The notes under the pieces: generated by a model
Seen by the model: only the letters and a program-made list of their open reading frames with translations
Database searches by the model: none
Told to the model about the DNA's origin: nothing
Assembly: GCA_028015205.1 (NCBI GenBank)
Contig: CM051514.1
Location: 43,602,150-43,666,149, forward strand
Reading direction: 5' to 3'
Length of the DNA stretch: 64,000 nucleotides
Source of the DNA: Mytilisepta virgata
Taxonomy: Eukaryota; Mollusca; Bivalvia; Mytilida; Mytilidae
Position numbers and translations under genes: made by a program
Shown: piece after piece, positions 33,940 through 46,794 of the stretch
How the letters are laid out: each line of letters opens with the position of its first letter
How positions within the stretch are numbered: position 1 is the first letter of the stretch

Positions 33940-35850
33940 GTAATTATTATCGAATTAGAACCAAAATATACAGCCACGTAATTATCATAGCTACATCACT
34001 TACACATGGCTTTTCGTGTTGTGCTACTTTGTTAAAATGTTACTTGACGTGGACATTATGTGGTGAAATAAAGAAAATTGGCTATCAGGTCTTCACCCAA
34101 GAATAAAACCGAAAAAGGGCGGGGTGTGACTTGGTTGTACACGAACAAAGATATTTGCCATTAGATAAGTTATTTGATCATGAAATCCGATTGCCTGATT
34201 TGCGAAAATGACATGCTCTCTGCTTGAAAATACCAATGGGGTCGTTTGATAGTCGGCTCTAAGCCTAAATTATTGAAACTTCCAAGGTGACCTCTTTTAC
34301 CCATGGCATCTTCTTCCTGCTCCTCTAATTTTCCGACATCTTCTTTGTAGTTTTATTGATTAATTTCTCCTCAGTTTGAATAAGCATGAAATATATGCTA
34401 ATGTACGATAAACAAACACCCATGCAGTCAATCGATATAACACTGTATCAAATCAAATGTACTTCGTTTTCAATTACTTGTTAGCTGACTGATTTACCGC
34501 TATCTTATGTAATATGTCAATAAACAGATCTGGTAGACAGAATTAATGGTTACATAATTACTGATGTTCTGACAAATCTTTCATTAATACCTACCTAGAA
34601 AAAACAATAAGGGGTAATTTGCTTTTGAGAACAAGTAAATCAGTCGTATACAGGTGCACCAACTGTGTTAATGACCCTTATCATATACTTCCTACTCATC
34701 AAATTAATTGTACTTATATGTACTTTTATAATAGGGATGTTGTGAGTAACATTAGTGAAATTCACTTAAAACATTGTAGATGTCACTTTATTTTGAAAAT
34801 CGACAGGGGATAGGAAAGAAGTTGTTTTAGTATCAATCACACTATTAAAAGGTAAGACTATTCAAAGAAGTAAGATTTAAACTTTTTAGTTTGTTGTTGT
34901 TTTTTTTTAAGATTTTATATTTGGTTTTGTTCGACTTGTGTATTTCATACATTTAAGTCGTTTTATGCTCCTTTTGACAGCTCACCATTTCCATTCATTT
35001 TTCTTGTTATAAGATTTAAATGATTTACATATACACTGTATTCAGGATTTTCATGAAATATCTGTAAAACGATCATTTGCCACATTTGTATCTGCACAGA
35101 CGTATTGAGGTCTTCTGAAGATCCGGTACTGTGTAAACATTATGGCAAAGGTTTATCTAACGATGAATAAGCATCTCCCATTGGAAGTTTAAAAATAAAA
35201 ATTTACGACTTTCATAACTTGCATTTAACTTATTTTTTAATTTCAAATTCTTTTTATTAGACTGTTTCTAGTACCTAATGATTTTAAAAACTTTAGGTAT
35301 AGTTAGCGCTCTTTAACGCATCTTTTTTATTTAAATTGTCTTTATGTTAAATTAAAGCTTTAATGACAAGAACCTAATTCTGAAGTGATAATATGGTTTA
35401 TAAAAAAAAGATAGTTACGCTAATATTGACATTAAGGACGTTATGATCTTGTTGTCGGCTGATTGGTAAAGGAATTAGAGTGACTATCAAGATGGAGGGC
35501 TTCGACAGTTTAAAGTAATAAGAACATACTTTCTGGTTAGGCGAGTAGCCCCTATTAGCCGTATCCATTTCGATATCCATCGGTGAGTTTTTAAGGGTGC
35601 TGCTTTTCCTGAAATGTTTGGCGTACTCAGAAAGTCTGGTGGCTATATCCTATTTGTATTGATACTCTGAAATTATAGTTTTTAACAATTTAGAAAGAAG
35701 GGTATTTCAATAATTTTACCTTGTGCAAAGATAAAGTATGATACATTTTAGTTAAATGTTATGGCATAAAATACAAGCCTAATCTTTTAAGTTTTCTGTA
35801 CACAAATACTGTAAAATATCATTCACAATATGATGTTTTACTGTAGCATG
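33940..35850. other. Gene-free AT-rich DNA
   Basis: No supported gene or RNA. An ATTATCGAATTAGAACC block at 33945 resembles ATTATCGAACTAGAAG at 33338, a possible trace of a larger duplication. Confidence 0.4.
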
Positions 35851-35859
35851 ATATTATGT

Positions 35860-35976
35860 GGTTATTGCATAAATATTGGTGAAAATTGTCTCGACCGTAC
35901 TTTATATTGCACAAGCTTGCGATTGCAATATGATGTACTGCGAGGGACAATATTCACCAATATTTATGCAATAACC
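35860..35976. repeat. Fold-back element, 31-base near-perfect arms
   Basis: The left arm (35860-35890) starts GGTTATTGCATAAATATTGG and the right arm (35946-35976) ends CCAATATTTATGCAATAACC, with one mismatch over 31 bases. Pairing continues imperfectly inward (GTACTTTATATTGCA with TGCAATATGATGTAC), so the whole 117 bases fold on themselves. Non-coding. Confidence 0.88.
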
Positions 35977-35989
35977 ATTTCATTATATA

Positions 35990-37360
35990 GTAATAAATAT
36001 ACTAGTAAACAAAAGTAACTCAAATGTTTTGTCAATAGGCATTATGATTCACATTATTGGGTAAAAATACTGATTTTTTAATTTTGGGTTGAAAAATGTG
36101 ATTTTTGAAATCTCAAAAATTGGAATATTTTATTTCAAAATGTTTGCACAAAATCCAGCCTTTTGATGAGAAAACAATTTACTATGAAAATCTGACGTGT
36201 GGGTCTATTTTTCTGCTTATTATAACTATTTGAAATTATATATATATATATGAAAAATGCATTACCCTGTATCGTTTCTTTTGTTGACTAGTATATTTAC
36301 TCATATATTCACATTTCTGTCAAGTGCAATAAGCCCCACCTCAAAACTTGTTAAACTAGTGAGAATATGAACGATAAAACTCTTATTTGCACGATTTCAA
36401 AATATGAAGTCATTTCGAAACCTGGAAATTATCTCAGTGGTTCTTGCAAACTAAATCTACAGACTTTGTTCTTACTTGAATTATACTTACTAGTAGCTGA
36501 AATAAGTTCGTTAGCAGGTGTTTGTTTCTTTAGATATGCATTTTCAAAAACAGACAATTTTCAAGTCGATGTCATTTACCCATTTTAATTTTTGTACATA
36601 GGCGAAGATGCAATAAGTTACAAATCTAATACGGAAAACTTCGGTATTGTTCCGTGGTAGCGTGTAAATGCAGAACTATACTGCACGATCGCTTTCCATT
36701 GAAATAAAATGGGAAATACTTATCCTTATATAATAATATATAATGAAATGTTGCCATTTTTGCTGTGGTTTACCTCCAAAACAATTGTTTGCACTGAAGT
36801 AAAAAGTTTAAAAGATCGATTGATTCCTTGAAATTGAAAAAAGTAGCAACATAATCAATTAATCACGAATTCATCAATGAAGAAATTGTTCATCTCATGC
36901 AATAAACAACTAATTCATTAGAATTACAAGGTTACGTTCATTGACAAAGATCAATTTCGCTCAATAAATTTATACTTGGAAGTAGTTTTTTTAATTCAGT
37001 GAATGGAGAATCATATTGAAGAAAGCAAAATATTGGTAACGGATGGCAAGATTTCATCTGAGCACTTTAACTCTGAATGTAAGTCATATTTTCTAGTTTT
37101 TACGTCACGATGGAAAACAGTTGATTGAACGCAGCAATAATGTAACGTTATATACTAGACTGCTTCAGTCAAGTCGGTAAAAACAATATCTGTTCGTCAC
37201 CTGATCCAAGTTTCACAAACAGAACATCAATAGAACAAAAACACTGAAGACCGGAAATCAGACTAATCGTAGTCGTACGAGTGTTTGTAAAACGGGACCC
37301 TGTTGTGAGCATCGTTACTGTTTCTTTGTGTCACTTTCTAATTAGGTCTTGCTTAATTAA
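35990..37360. other. Gene-free AT-rich DNA
   Basis: Short chance open frames only; nothing recognised. Confidence 0.4.
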
Positions 37361-37370
37361 TTAATAAAGA

Positions 37371-37572
37371 AAATAACAATCCCAAGATACTAATATTAGA
37401 TATAGTAAATTTATACTATGCTGTATACGACATATTTCAAGGAGTTACCTCTCATCAGCAGCATTAAAACCGAAACATTTGGAAGACCAAAAACCAAGCT
37501 TATTTTAAAACAAGAAGTACTCATAACCAAAAATACCGAAATAGGAAGCCAAATTTCAACTAAGGAGATTCC
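37371..37572 (+). repeat. Dispersed repeat A, partial plus-strand copy
   Basis: From AAATAACAATCCCAAGATAC to CAACTAAGGAGATTCC it matches the first 200 bases of 10974-11335 at about 90%. It lacks the CCCTCGGGGACC end. Confidence 0.8.
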
Positions 37573-37579
37573 TCAATGA

Positions 37580-39960
37580 AAAAATCGTTTTCTCATATTT
37601 GATCATCATATGTAGTAAACATCTAATTTATTAGGAATTAGTTTATATATATTGGTCTAATCAAGTTTCCTAAAAACAAAATCATACCAATAATACTGTT
37701 TCTTAGTTTCAATATCTGACTAGCTCTTGCTCAATCTTAATATCAAATAGGTTGATTTAATTTCGTTACGAAAAACCCTATGAGCCACATTTGTTGCAGC
37801 TTTCAATCTTAAAGTCACAGCGAGGCTTTCAACACGGCTAAAATCTAATGTTACAGTATATATTGCATATGCGGTGTTGTTCCTGTTTTCTCATTGGTTA
37901 GTCTGCACATTTAACATATTTTGGTTTGTAAATGCTGATGAACGTTTCTTGGTTGACAGCAGACAGTGCATATGTAATATAACAATTATGGACTTTTAAT
38001 TCGGTCAGTACACTACATCTGGACTTCATCAACAGTCCATAATTGATAAATATATAATATAATGTCTAAATATACTCCATCTTTAGCTCCTTTAATGTGT
38101 ACGACATTCTAGACTACGCCTTGAAATTTGGTATAAGGATACAACTTCACCGACCGAATACCAATTTTCCACATCTGATTTACCAAAAGAGTCCGGTGCC
38201 ATGGTGACGTACTTTAGCATCTAGATGGTACATTGTAACAATGTTCCACAATTTACTTGACAAAGCATTAGGCAATTAAAAATTGTTCTAGAGAAAAAGA
38301 CGAAAACTGCTGATCGAACAGAGAGCATTTTTTTTATTACATCATATTTGATAGTTCCTTCGGTCTCGTAAATAGATAATCAGTTATTGATCCTCCTAGC
38401 AGAGGAAAGCAGAAAATCATCAATACTTTAACATCGCCAGTCCCAAGATAAAACAATGGAATTGTTTTAGTAGACTTTCCGTGTCTTTATCTCTTCAGAG
38501 CTACTATTTTTAGTAGATAAGTAATTACAATGTTATAAATAAACTTTAATATCAGACTTCAGTCTGTTATGGAAATGGATTTCATTTAATAATTACCGTT
38601 TATAAAACAAACCATCGCCGTAATAAGGATATTTTGTTCCCGGTAAAAGACAAAATTGCATATTGCATTTTTGTACACTTTGTGATTGCCTTGAATTATG
38701 AGCATCATGACAACAACAACAACAACAACAAAAAACAACAAAAAATATGTATAAAATACAACAATAAAATAAAATAAAATAAAATAAATAAATAAATAGA
38801 TAAAAAAAAAAGTTTTACTGTCTTTTTATATATTTTTTCTCTCTTTTTTAAACGATTTTGTTTATTTAAGGCAAAAGAGTGTCAAACCACTTCAGAAATA
38901 TGTAATGTTATAAGATATATAATTTATGAAAAACCAATGTTAGGTCATGGGAGGTATGGATTTTTCTCCACCAGTTTTTGCTATTGTGACATCTGAAACT
39001 GCTCAATCATCATTTTCAGTTATTTCGTAATTTTTTGACCTCCCACGTGTTCGGTTTTTAGCACTACGGATCCGATGTGGTAAAACTTCTTATACAGTCA
39101 GTGCCCCTGAACTGGTACCGTAGAATGTTCTATAGTTACTGCTGATGATACTGCTGGCAGAAATAAGTGTTTTAGAATGTCAATAACAATTAAGTTTCCA
39201 TATATAATTTCAAACTTCCAATCGAATGGGTGGGTCTCTGACATATACTAACACTATCTCTGGAGGAGAAAGCATTTGTACTTTATATCACAGTTATAGA
39301 ATAGAAGACAAATTCAATGTTTATATCCAGCTAAGGATAAGCTTTCAGATGCTTTAAAAGTATTTGCAATTAATATATTTTTTAATTACAAGAAATTAAA
39401 CACATTTAAATATATTTAGAATAAACCCATATATCTATAATACTAAATTTACGAATTAGCCGAATAGGCGGCAAAACGCGTGGTTCAAAATAAACGATGT
39501 ATGGTTCAGATTATAAAGGTTATTATCGGATTTGACAATCTGCATTTATAAATTTAAACTGCAGTTTTGTTTATATGCAAATGGAATTTGCATGGACTTT
39601 TCCGGTATGAATTCTCCCAACATATCCCTTAGAAGGTTCTCGAATGCATCATTTTAACACATTGGTTTAAATAAACAATTATGCACATATTTTAAATGTA
39701 TTTTGTTTGAAATTACGGAAGAAGAGTAAAACAAATTAAAAACATTCTCATTCGAGTGGGATGTTTCTGCTTCATGTATTCAGGATTGTTTTTTTTCTAC
39801 AGTAATGCGATTTCTCCTAACTATAAACATTATGAACTTTGAAGATTATGAAGAAGTAAGGCAAAGTTCAGAGGAATTCCTAACTTAGTTGTTTTTTTTT
39901 GGATTGCTCGGATGTTTACTTTGCACAAAGTGATAAAACCAACCATTATCAATTTTTACA
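37580..39960. other. Gene-free DNA with microsatellites
   Basis: An (AAC)n run lies at 38710-38735 and (AAAAT)n/(AAAT)n at 38762-38800. No coding frame or RNA gene was recognised. Confidence 0.45.
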
Positions 39961-39967
39961 TTATTTG

Positions 39968-40264
39968 TCATATGACCTGTCTAAATATATCTCTACCATA
40001 CAATTCCCTGTAAGCCCTAGATAAAAATATTTTTAACAAATGGTCATCTTTATCATTAATAACGAAATTTATCTCGGACATCTTTATAAACGTGGACAGC
40101 ATACACAGCCACACACTAAAAATGCTTTTATCGTCTGTTGGATTTATTTGTGAAATTAAGCCTCGCTTGCCCTGACCATGATGACAATGAACAATTGGAA
40201 CAATTATTTTCCAAAAATATGCTCTATTTAACTCACGGCATCTTTTGAAAAATTCATCCGTCAC
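39968..40264 (-). CDS. Possible terminal exon of an unidentified gene
   Basis: A 98-residue minus-strand frame with gene-like composition (charged and aromatic residues mixed, ending YRELYGRDIFRQVI). Just upstream on that strand the sequence TTTCCTTAG, after an AT-rich stretch, makes a fair 3' splice site at about 40263, and the frame ends in TGA. I recognise no domain; a CHH and an FVIND stretch are the only marked features. No neighbouring exon could be found, so it may be a retroelement remnant or chance. Confidence 0.3.
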   Translation of the reverse strand: MTDEFFKRCRELNRAYFWKIIVPIVHCHHGQGKRGLISQINPTDDKSIFSVWLCMLSTFIKMSEINFVINDKDDHLLKIFLSRAYRELYGRDIFRQVI

Positions 40265-40536
40265 TAAGGAAATGTTTATTCATATTCTTTTTCATATTTA
40301 TTCTGAATGAAAAAGGTAATGCATTATGAAATGTGTATTTAATGAAAGCTTTTCATCAAGTTCCAGTTCAGAATTAATTGTAACATAAACATATTGACTA
40401 TTTATGTGGTTGTATTTGCGTCATAGATTTTGACTATGATTGAACCTTCAGGTCCATTTTGGTAATTCTACGTGGCATACAGTCTACTTCATCAGTGGAT
40501 ACATCTTCGGTAGTAACGAACAACCATATGACAATT

Positions 40537-40551
40537 AGGTCACGTTGACCT
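40537..40551. promoter_or_regulatory. Perfect AGGTCA-n3-TGACCT palindrome (oestrogen-response-element-like)
   Basis: AGGTCACGTTGACCT equals the vertebrate ERE consensus at all 12 fixed positions. It also overlaps ACGT. No gene is recognised next to it, so function is unsupported. Confidence 0.35.
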
Positions 40552-40756
40552 ACATTTCACGCTTCATTGACTTTGGTTAAAGTTTGCATTAACATCCATT
40601 TCTGGAATACTACAGCATATATAGACATGAAACTATCAGTTGATACCACCTACTTGACATGAAAGTTTATGGGAAGCCTGCCACAACATCCACATTGAGT
40701 TCCTGTTCCACGAATGCCATGGCCGCAAAAACTTTTTAAAGTCAATATGGCCACCA

Positions 40757-40809
40757 CAAAAAAAAAAAAAAAAAAAAAAAAAATGCTTATTTTCCCGCGC
40801 TCGCGCGGG
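40757..40809 (+). repeat. Poly-A run followed by a GC-rich hairpin
   Basis: About 27 A residues start near 40757, followed by TGCTTATTTT and a perfect CCCGCG-CTCG-CGCGGG hairpin at 40794-40809. The hairpin is the most GC-rich short piece around. The A run may be a retroposed 3' tail on the plus strand. Confidence 0.7.
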
Positions 40810-41074
40810 TTCAATGTCTAGTAATTGTTAAATTACATGTACATTACAATAATGTTTCTATTCCCTAGGAGTCAATCAACGATGGGACTATTTTCAGAAT
40901 AGCGACCCTCTTTTAAATAGGTACAGAAACTATATTATCATTTACCTGTTTATTTACATTACGAATTTTTGTTTTATTATCATCATTTATCCTATTATAT
41001 GCTAAAAAATCCAACAAAAACCTTTCATTAAGAATTGCGGTTCATTATAGTATAATGTATTACTGTATTATCAA

Positions 41075-41325
41075 TATATTATCACTTCCTCATACTGGAT
41101 TTTACATTGGCAACATGGCGGGTGTCCTGCAGGAAGCTGAGACCGCTTACTCTTCCGGAGCACCTGAGTCTAACCCCGTTTTTTTTGGTGGGGTCCATGT
41201 TATTTATGTGTTTTTAGTTTTTAATTGTAGTGCATGTATTGTTTTGGTCTTGTCTTCGTTGTTTTCCGGAGTTGTTACGATTTTTCCCTCCTTCGAATAT
41301 TTCTTTAGTGTTTTTTGAATTCACA
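41075..41325 (+). repeat. PLE 3'-end fragment, plus-strand copy
   Basis: Reverse-complement match to 25915-26165 and 19430-19660: the AACATGGCGGGTGTCCTGCAGGAAG, CTCTTCCGGAGCACCTGA, TGGTGGGGTCCATGTT, TTTTGGTCTTGTCTTCGTTG and TCCTTCGAATAT blocks in that order. Confidence 0.75.
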
Positions 41326-41559
41326 TATGGCATTGCTTGTAGAATTAAATCGTAAAAAACCCATCTAACCTCATCATTTAGATTTTATGTCGAATTATTA
41401 TACTATTTTAGTTTTTAAAGATTTTCCCATAAAATTTATTGCATAAACATTTCTTTTGAAATTAAGTTTTATTTAAATATTTAAATTCACATTACATTAA
41501 GTTTCTGTGTTGTTTAGTTGTACATCCATCCTTGTAATATTTGTGTGTTATGTTGTATT

Positions 41560-41735
41560 CTCGTGAATTTCTTCCGTAAATTGCCATTTTCAGTGTGAGA
41601 TGGTTCACTCGACCTCGTCTCCACTGCGAGGCCTCATCTTCCACTGCTTTTCGACCAATCAGATCGCGCTGTTTACAAATGTACATACCTTTTGACCAAT
41701 AAGGCGTAACGTTATTTGTCAACTTCATTCATTGA
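41560..41735. other. GC-richer stretch with two CCAAT boxes
   Basis: GACCAATCAG (about 41654) and GACCAATAAGG (about 41694) sit 40 bases apart beside CpG-containing sequence (TCGACCTCGTC, CAGATCGCGC). This could be promoter-like, but no transcript-like frame follows on either strand. Confidence 0.25.
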
Positions 41736-41813
41736 ATTTAGCTATGTATAGTACACGAAACTTAAAAATGGAGTATTTACGGAAGAAATAGGTACCTATA
41801 TTCGTTCAAAAGT

Positions 41814-41921
41814 GAAGAACTGGAAAAGCTTCAACTCCTTTTTTAAAATTTCCCTGGTTCCGGTGCGCTCCGGAAAGAATTTTAAGAACTCTTTGAAGAT
41901 TTTCCAGTCTTCACTTTGAAC
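41814..41921. repeat. Fold-back element, ~40-base arms
   Basis: GTTCAAAAGTGAAGAACTGG on the left pairs with CCAGTCTTCACTTTGAAC on the right, continuing with AAAAGCTTCAA/TTGAAGATTTT. An inner TTAAAATT/AATTTTAA and a CCGG-n6-CCGG core extend the pairing. Confidence 0.75.
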
Positions 41922-41929
41922 ACCTGTAA

Positions 41930-43790
41930 GAACCCATTAGTTTTGCCTTTGGACTTCGACCTTACGGACTTTAATTACAGGTCTGTCGCCTCGTTATTCT
42001 AAATATAAGCTTAACAATTGACTTGTATTTACCAATTTATATATTGCAGTGTGGCTTTAGGGTTTATAATTATATAGGTCGCTGTTTTGTTATATATTGT
42101 GTATGTTCACATGAATGAAAAATCACGCCTTTGATAATGCCCATCATATACACTAAACTTTTAAACTGTTTATATGATTAGAGAGTTAGCTACCTTTCCA
42201 GTCTTTCCAATGTTTTGTTTAAAAGCAGATGTCTTTGACATTTTTCTAAATGAACACAAAAAGTTAAAATTAATATGGAATAACACGTCTTTAATGACAG
42301 ATAACATGCTTTAGTTTTTGTTTTAAATACAAACTATTTTCTTTGAAATTTCTCGATTATATAATTGCTAAATGTCAGAGAGTTTTTATAACGTGGTGCA
42401 GTAAAATTAAAACCTATCTTTATACAATATCATCAATGGTGTTTGAAAAAGTATTGTGGAGGTGTGAAAATCTAATTCGGAACAGCTTTGCTGTAACAAT
42501 ATACTCATAAAAAGTGTTCTTACCAGGACATCTTCTGTAAGATGTTTACATACATACACAAAAATGGGCTCCATGGTGTTGATGTCAATTTCTACACTGG
42601 TGTAAATAATGGAATTAGTAAAATGTGTTGGTAACCCTGTTCAACGTTATATGTGACTATTGTATGTTTTTTTTTATTATAATATATACTATCTGAGAGA
42701 AATAACAGTCTGAAGTAATGACATGATGAAATGCATAAAAAAAACTTCTGTTTTAAAATTGTAAAAGATTTTTAAAATAACGAAATATTTGATTTTCACA
42801 ATGTTATCATTGAGATTGCTGATGGGATGTAGTATTTCGAAATGTCTACAATTAATTTAATGTAAAATAAAAATTTTGTTAAAATTACGTTTTTTACACA
42901 TGCTTTGGTGATTCATAAATGTTTCATTTGATTTTTTTAAACATAAATTATGTAATTGCTTTAAAAAACAATGATCAGATATTAGCGCTGTTGTAAATAC
43001 CTGAACTTTTGGCATAAGTACATGAAGAAAAAAACTCCTAAAAAACATACCTCTGATTATCATGTTTCATCTTCAAGTGATTTTGATTGTATATTTTTTC
43101 GTTCTACACAATATAATATAATTTTCATTTATGCTAGATTATAAAATCTGAATTAAAGCACCTACTACCAATAAACAAGATGTTTGGTTGGCTCTAGAAA
43201 GAATCATTTTCACATTAATACATTATTTTTCTCAATTTAAACTATATTCTGACAGATAACCGCTGTGAAATATCTACTTCTATCACCATGAGTCTTAGAT
43301 ATTCTCATTTGTCGTAATGATCAAGAAAATAAGAAATTATAACATGATTTATCCGTATTTTTGATGTTTGAACGATTATCGGTTTGTCGGTCGTCTTTGA
43401 TATTATATGTACTTTGTTCTGAACATGCTGAATTACTGTAGGTAAGATTTGTACTTTGTATTGGTTCAATTAACAGTACTGTGTCATCATTTATTGTTTA
43501 ATTGAATATAATGAATTTGTACGCAAATGAATTCTTCGTTTGATTATCCCAGATGTTTCAGAATAATATAGAACAAATGGAAATAGTTGTACGAGCATAG
43601 TTGCATATTTTCACGACCTTTCACGCAAAAAACAAAAACAAAAGCATTACATAGAAAATAAAATGTATGGTAAAATGGTAATACCCTTATTGCATACACA
43701 ACATACAACACAAACGACTCTAATTGTCCATTAAAACCGACTTAAATGTAAAGGAATTAGTATCACACTTGTACTACCTACTTATGAGAA
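41930..43790. other. Gene-free AT-rich DNA
   Basis: Nothing beyond short AT-driven open frames. Confidence 0.4.
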
Positions 43791-43794
43791 AAGG

Positions 43795-44110
43795 TAATAT
43801 AAAAGAATGAGAAACGGGGAAGGTATCAAAGAGACAACAACCCGACCAAAGAGCAGAAAACAGTTCAAGGCTACCAATGGGTCTTCAACGCAGCGAGAAA
43901 ATCCCTCACCCGGAGGAGGGCTTCAGCTGGCCCCTAAACAATAATGCATACTAGTTCAGCGAAACCGATGGCGCACTAAACTCCGAAACATACAAATTAA
44001 CCAAAATTAAAAAAAAAAACACACAAGACTAACAAAGGCTAGAGGTTCCTGAGTTGGGACAGGCGCAAAAATGCGGCGGGGTTAAACATGTTTTGTGAGA
44101 TCTCAATCTC
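43795..44110 (+). repeat. Abundant mussel-type interspersed repeat
   Basis: Blocks AAAGAGACAACAACCCGACC, AATGGGTCTTCAACGCAGCG, CACCCGGAGGAGGGCTTCAG, GACTAACAAAGGCTAGAGG, TTGGGACAGGCGCAAAAATG and CGGCGGGGTTAAACATGTTT make a repeat I recall as very common in Mytilus sequence. It is non-coding here. It is the strongest single hint to the organism; the named family is not known to me with certainty. Confidence 0.7.
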
Positions 44111-44529
44111 CCCCAAATAAGCATTTGTATATACTCAAAGTAGAAAGTCACCTCATGTAATGTACGAAGAACTATACAGACATAGTAAGCTAATACAAAA
44201 CTTTTATTTAGACGTATATGTAGTAGCCTGATTTCTGGGCAGATATATAAATCATGAGGCTGCTAAGGTTCTTGGATTTTATTACCAGTTATTATTACCA
44301 GAGCCTTTGAACAATAGGGAAACGCTGCAAAATTAAATAAATGGAAGATTTTAGCTACAAAATATTATATTTATTTTTAACAACTGATACATAGCAAATA
44401 AATAAATACAAAAATAAACACACTGTTACATATATGCAAATGTATATCGTCTTCTAGAAGTACATTGTAAGTAATAATATTATAATTATTCCATATCATT
44501 TGATAAAAAATGCATACAAGTGACCGTTA

Positions 44530-44735
44530 CATACAACCATTTGATTTTTATGGGGGAGCTAGGATCAAATTTGAAATAAAACGCACGACCAGGATTTTGG
44601 CAAAATAAAAAGATATGATCACTTTAGGTGTGAAAAGAATGAAATTAAATGAAAATAAAAAGTTAGGCCGCAATAGTGACCGGAAAAAAATAAAGGACCA
44701 AAATTTCGACGAAAAAAATAGGCAGGATCAAACAT
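44530..44735 (-). repeat. Dispersed repeat E, minus-strand copy
   Basis: Reverse complement of 6500-6730. The CCCCATAAAAATC block here carries only C5, where the other copy has about 18 C. Confidence 0.65.
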
Positions 44736-44739
44736 TTGA

Positions 44740-46640
44740 AATGTGAATTAGAAAACAAGTAACGGGTACTTATACATATCCGTTTAGATTGGTTGCAACG
44801 AAAGGCGGTCCATGTATCTTAAGCAGTGTTTAGTAAGAAAAATACCAAGGTTACTAGCATAACACTATAATGACATTCTAGGCCTATGATTAGACAATGT
44901 CAGCCTATGGTGTTTTAGTTTCTTTAATTTAACTACCCTTCCCTTCAATAAAAGGCAAAACTAGAGACAGAAGAGCTGAAAAAAAAACGTAATGATGATC
45001 ATGATCACACCAGCATATGTATTTTGAGTCAATTATTTTCTTTGTAGAAAGACGTAAACGCATTTCTTTGTACAATCTAATTAACAGTACTACATTTTTT
45101 AATTGCTTTTGCACAATTCGTGATGAAACCGAGATAAAATAATGTTATTTCTATTTGCTATTGTATAGAATGTGAGACCAATAGTTACGTTCACACCGTT
45201 TATCGGCTAATTTTGCAAAGGATATTAAGATTAGGAGGTCGGAGGAGGAATGATAGTACCCTGAAAGGCAAGGGGGTGTTTCTTGACAATACTTTTTGTG
45301 TACCTAAGTTGATTGCGTTTCCAAAATCTTACCCGCTTCACGACCTACAATTTTCAAAAACATACCATAATCACAACAGAAAATAACAAAAATATACCCG
45401 ATTGAAAAGTCTAACATGATGACAAGTAACTTAAAATTGGAAAGACTTACAAATGAGAAAAATAAAACAAAAGTTATTTTAATGATCATTTACTTCTGAT
45501 AATGAACCCTTTCTATACTCCGACAGACTTAAACTGTTAAAATTAACAAGAGTAACCCCCAGTCACCCACCCCCGGGTGATCGATACTGTATATTAAACA
45601 ATATTGTCACATGTGGATATTATTATGTGTATAAAATGTGTATATGGAAGGTTATAACGCTTTTGTTAGAGTAAACATTCTCGGATATCAGTGTATAAAC
45701 ATTTCAACAATTTATTTCCCTTCATCAGTTTTTATGACACGAACTATGACTTCCAAAACAATAATACAATTTTTTGCAACATGTTCTAATGTCCAAATGA
45801 ACGCAACAACTGTTAGAACCAAAACAGGTGCAATGCTTTGAGTTATATATGACAGAGATACTTATAATTTTCACATTTAGAAAATCCTCCGTAGACAACA
45901 CTTCAAACATGCTTTTACGTTTAATAGATTTTTTGACCAGCAACTTGCAGGGTTTTGACTTGTTATAATGAACACATTCTGACCCTGCAATCTAAATTAC
46001 GTACTTCGTCCGATTACTTGACAGATATCTGGTATTTTATTTTCTTACAAAATATGTTTCAGTCATTTTATACGAGGTTTCCTTTTTTGCAGTAAACAAC
46101 TGAAACCCTATCCCCTATAATTGTTAATTGGCAAAATAAAAGAATTGGTTTTATTTCTGAGGACATCCGCTGTTTTTCCTATTATACAAGAATAAACTTT
46201 TAACTCAGACAATTGTTTAAATCCAAACTAAACGTGCATTCAATATAAATGTTATTAGGTATCTAGGAAAGTCTCTAGTTACAGACAATTCAGGGCTGTT
46301 CAGGTTAATTTAATCCAAAGAAAATTAAATCAAATTTCGTCAGACTGTAAATTTTGAAATGTGTTAAACATAATTTGATTTTCTTCACTATAACAATGTT
46401 TGTTGTACTGTGGGTTCTAGAATCAAAAATCCTTTTGTTTCATATCTTAACTGACTAAGTATACGGACTAAGTTTATGTTTTCAATAGGTTGAATTTTAA
46501 AAAAAAGTTTTAACCGTCACATTGAAATACCAACGAATTTCTACGGTTTATTAAGTGACTGGGAAAAACCTTCATTTGCAAAGAAATGTCGAACTGTTCA
46601 CAATGCCACAACGTCAAATACATTATCAGTGAAATATTTT
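44740..46640. other. Gene-free AT-rich DNA
   Basis: No supported gene, RNA gene or repeat family. A short C-rich patch (CACCCACCCCCGGGTG) lies near 45565. Confidence 0.4.
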
Positions 46641-46644
46641 TTTA

Positions 46645-46717
46645 TTATTGGTCCTTGGCTAGCCATATTGAACTTCGGCTTCGCCTCAGTCCAATATGGC
46701 TTGCCCCGTACCAATAA
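46645..46717. repeat. Hairpin-forming inverted repeat
   Basis: TTATTGGT on the left pairs with ACCAATAA on the right. After a mismatched step, AGCCATATTG pairs with CAATATGGCT, around an ACTTCGGCTTCGCC centre. 73 bases in total, non-coding, the size of a short fold-back repeat. Confidence 0.75.
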
Positions 46718-46794
46718 CTAAGCCAATATGGAAAACCTTACGCAATAATACTATATTATAAATAGCAATACTATCTGCTTCGATTGAACGTGCG

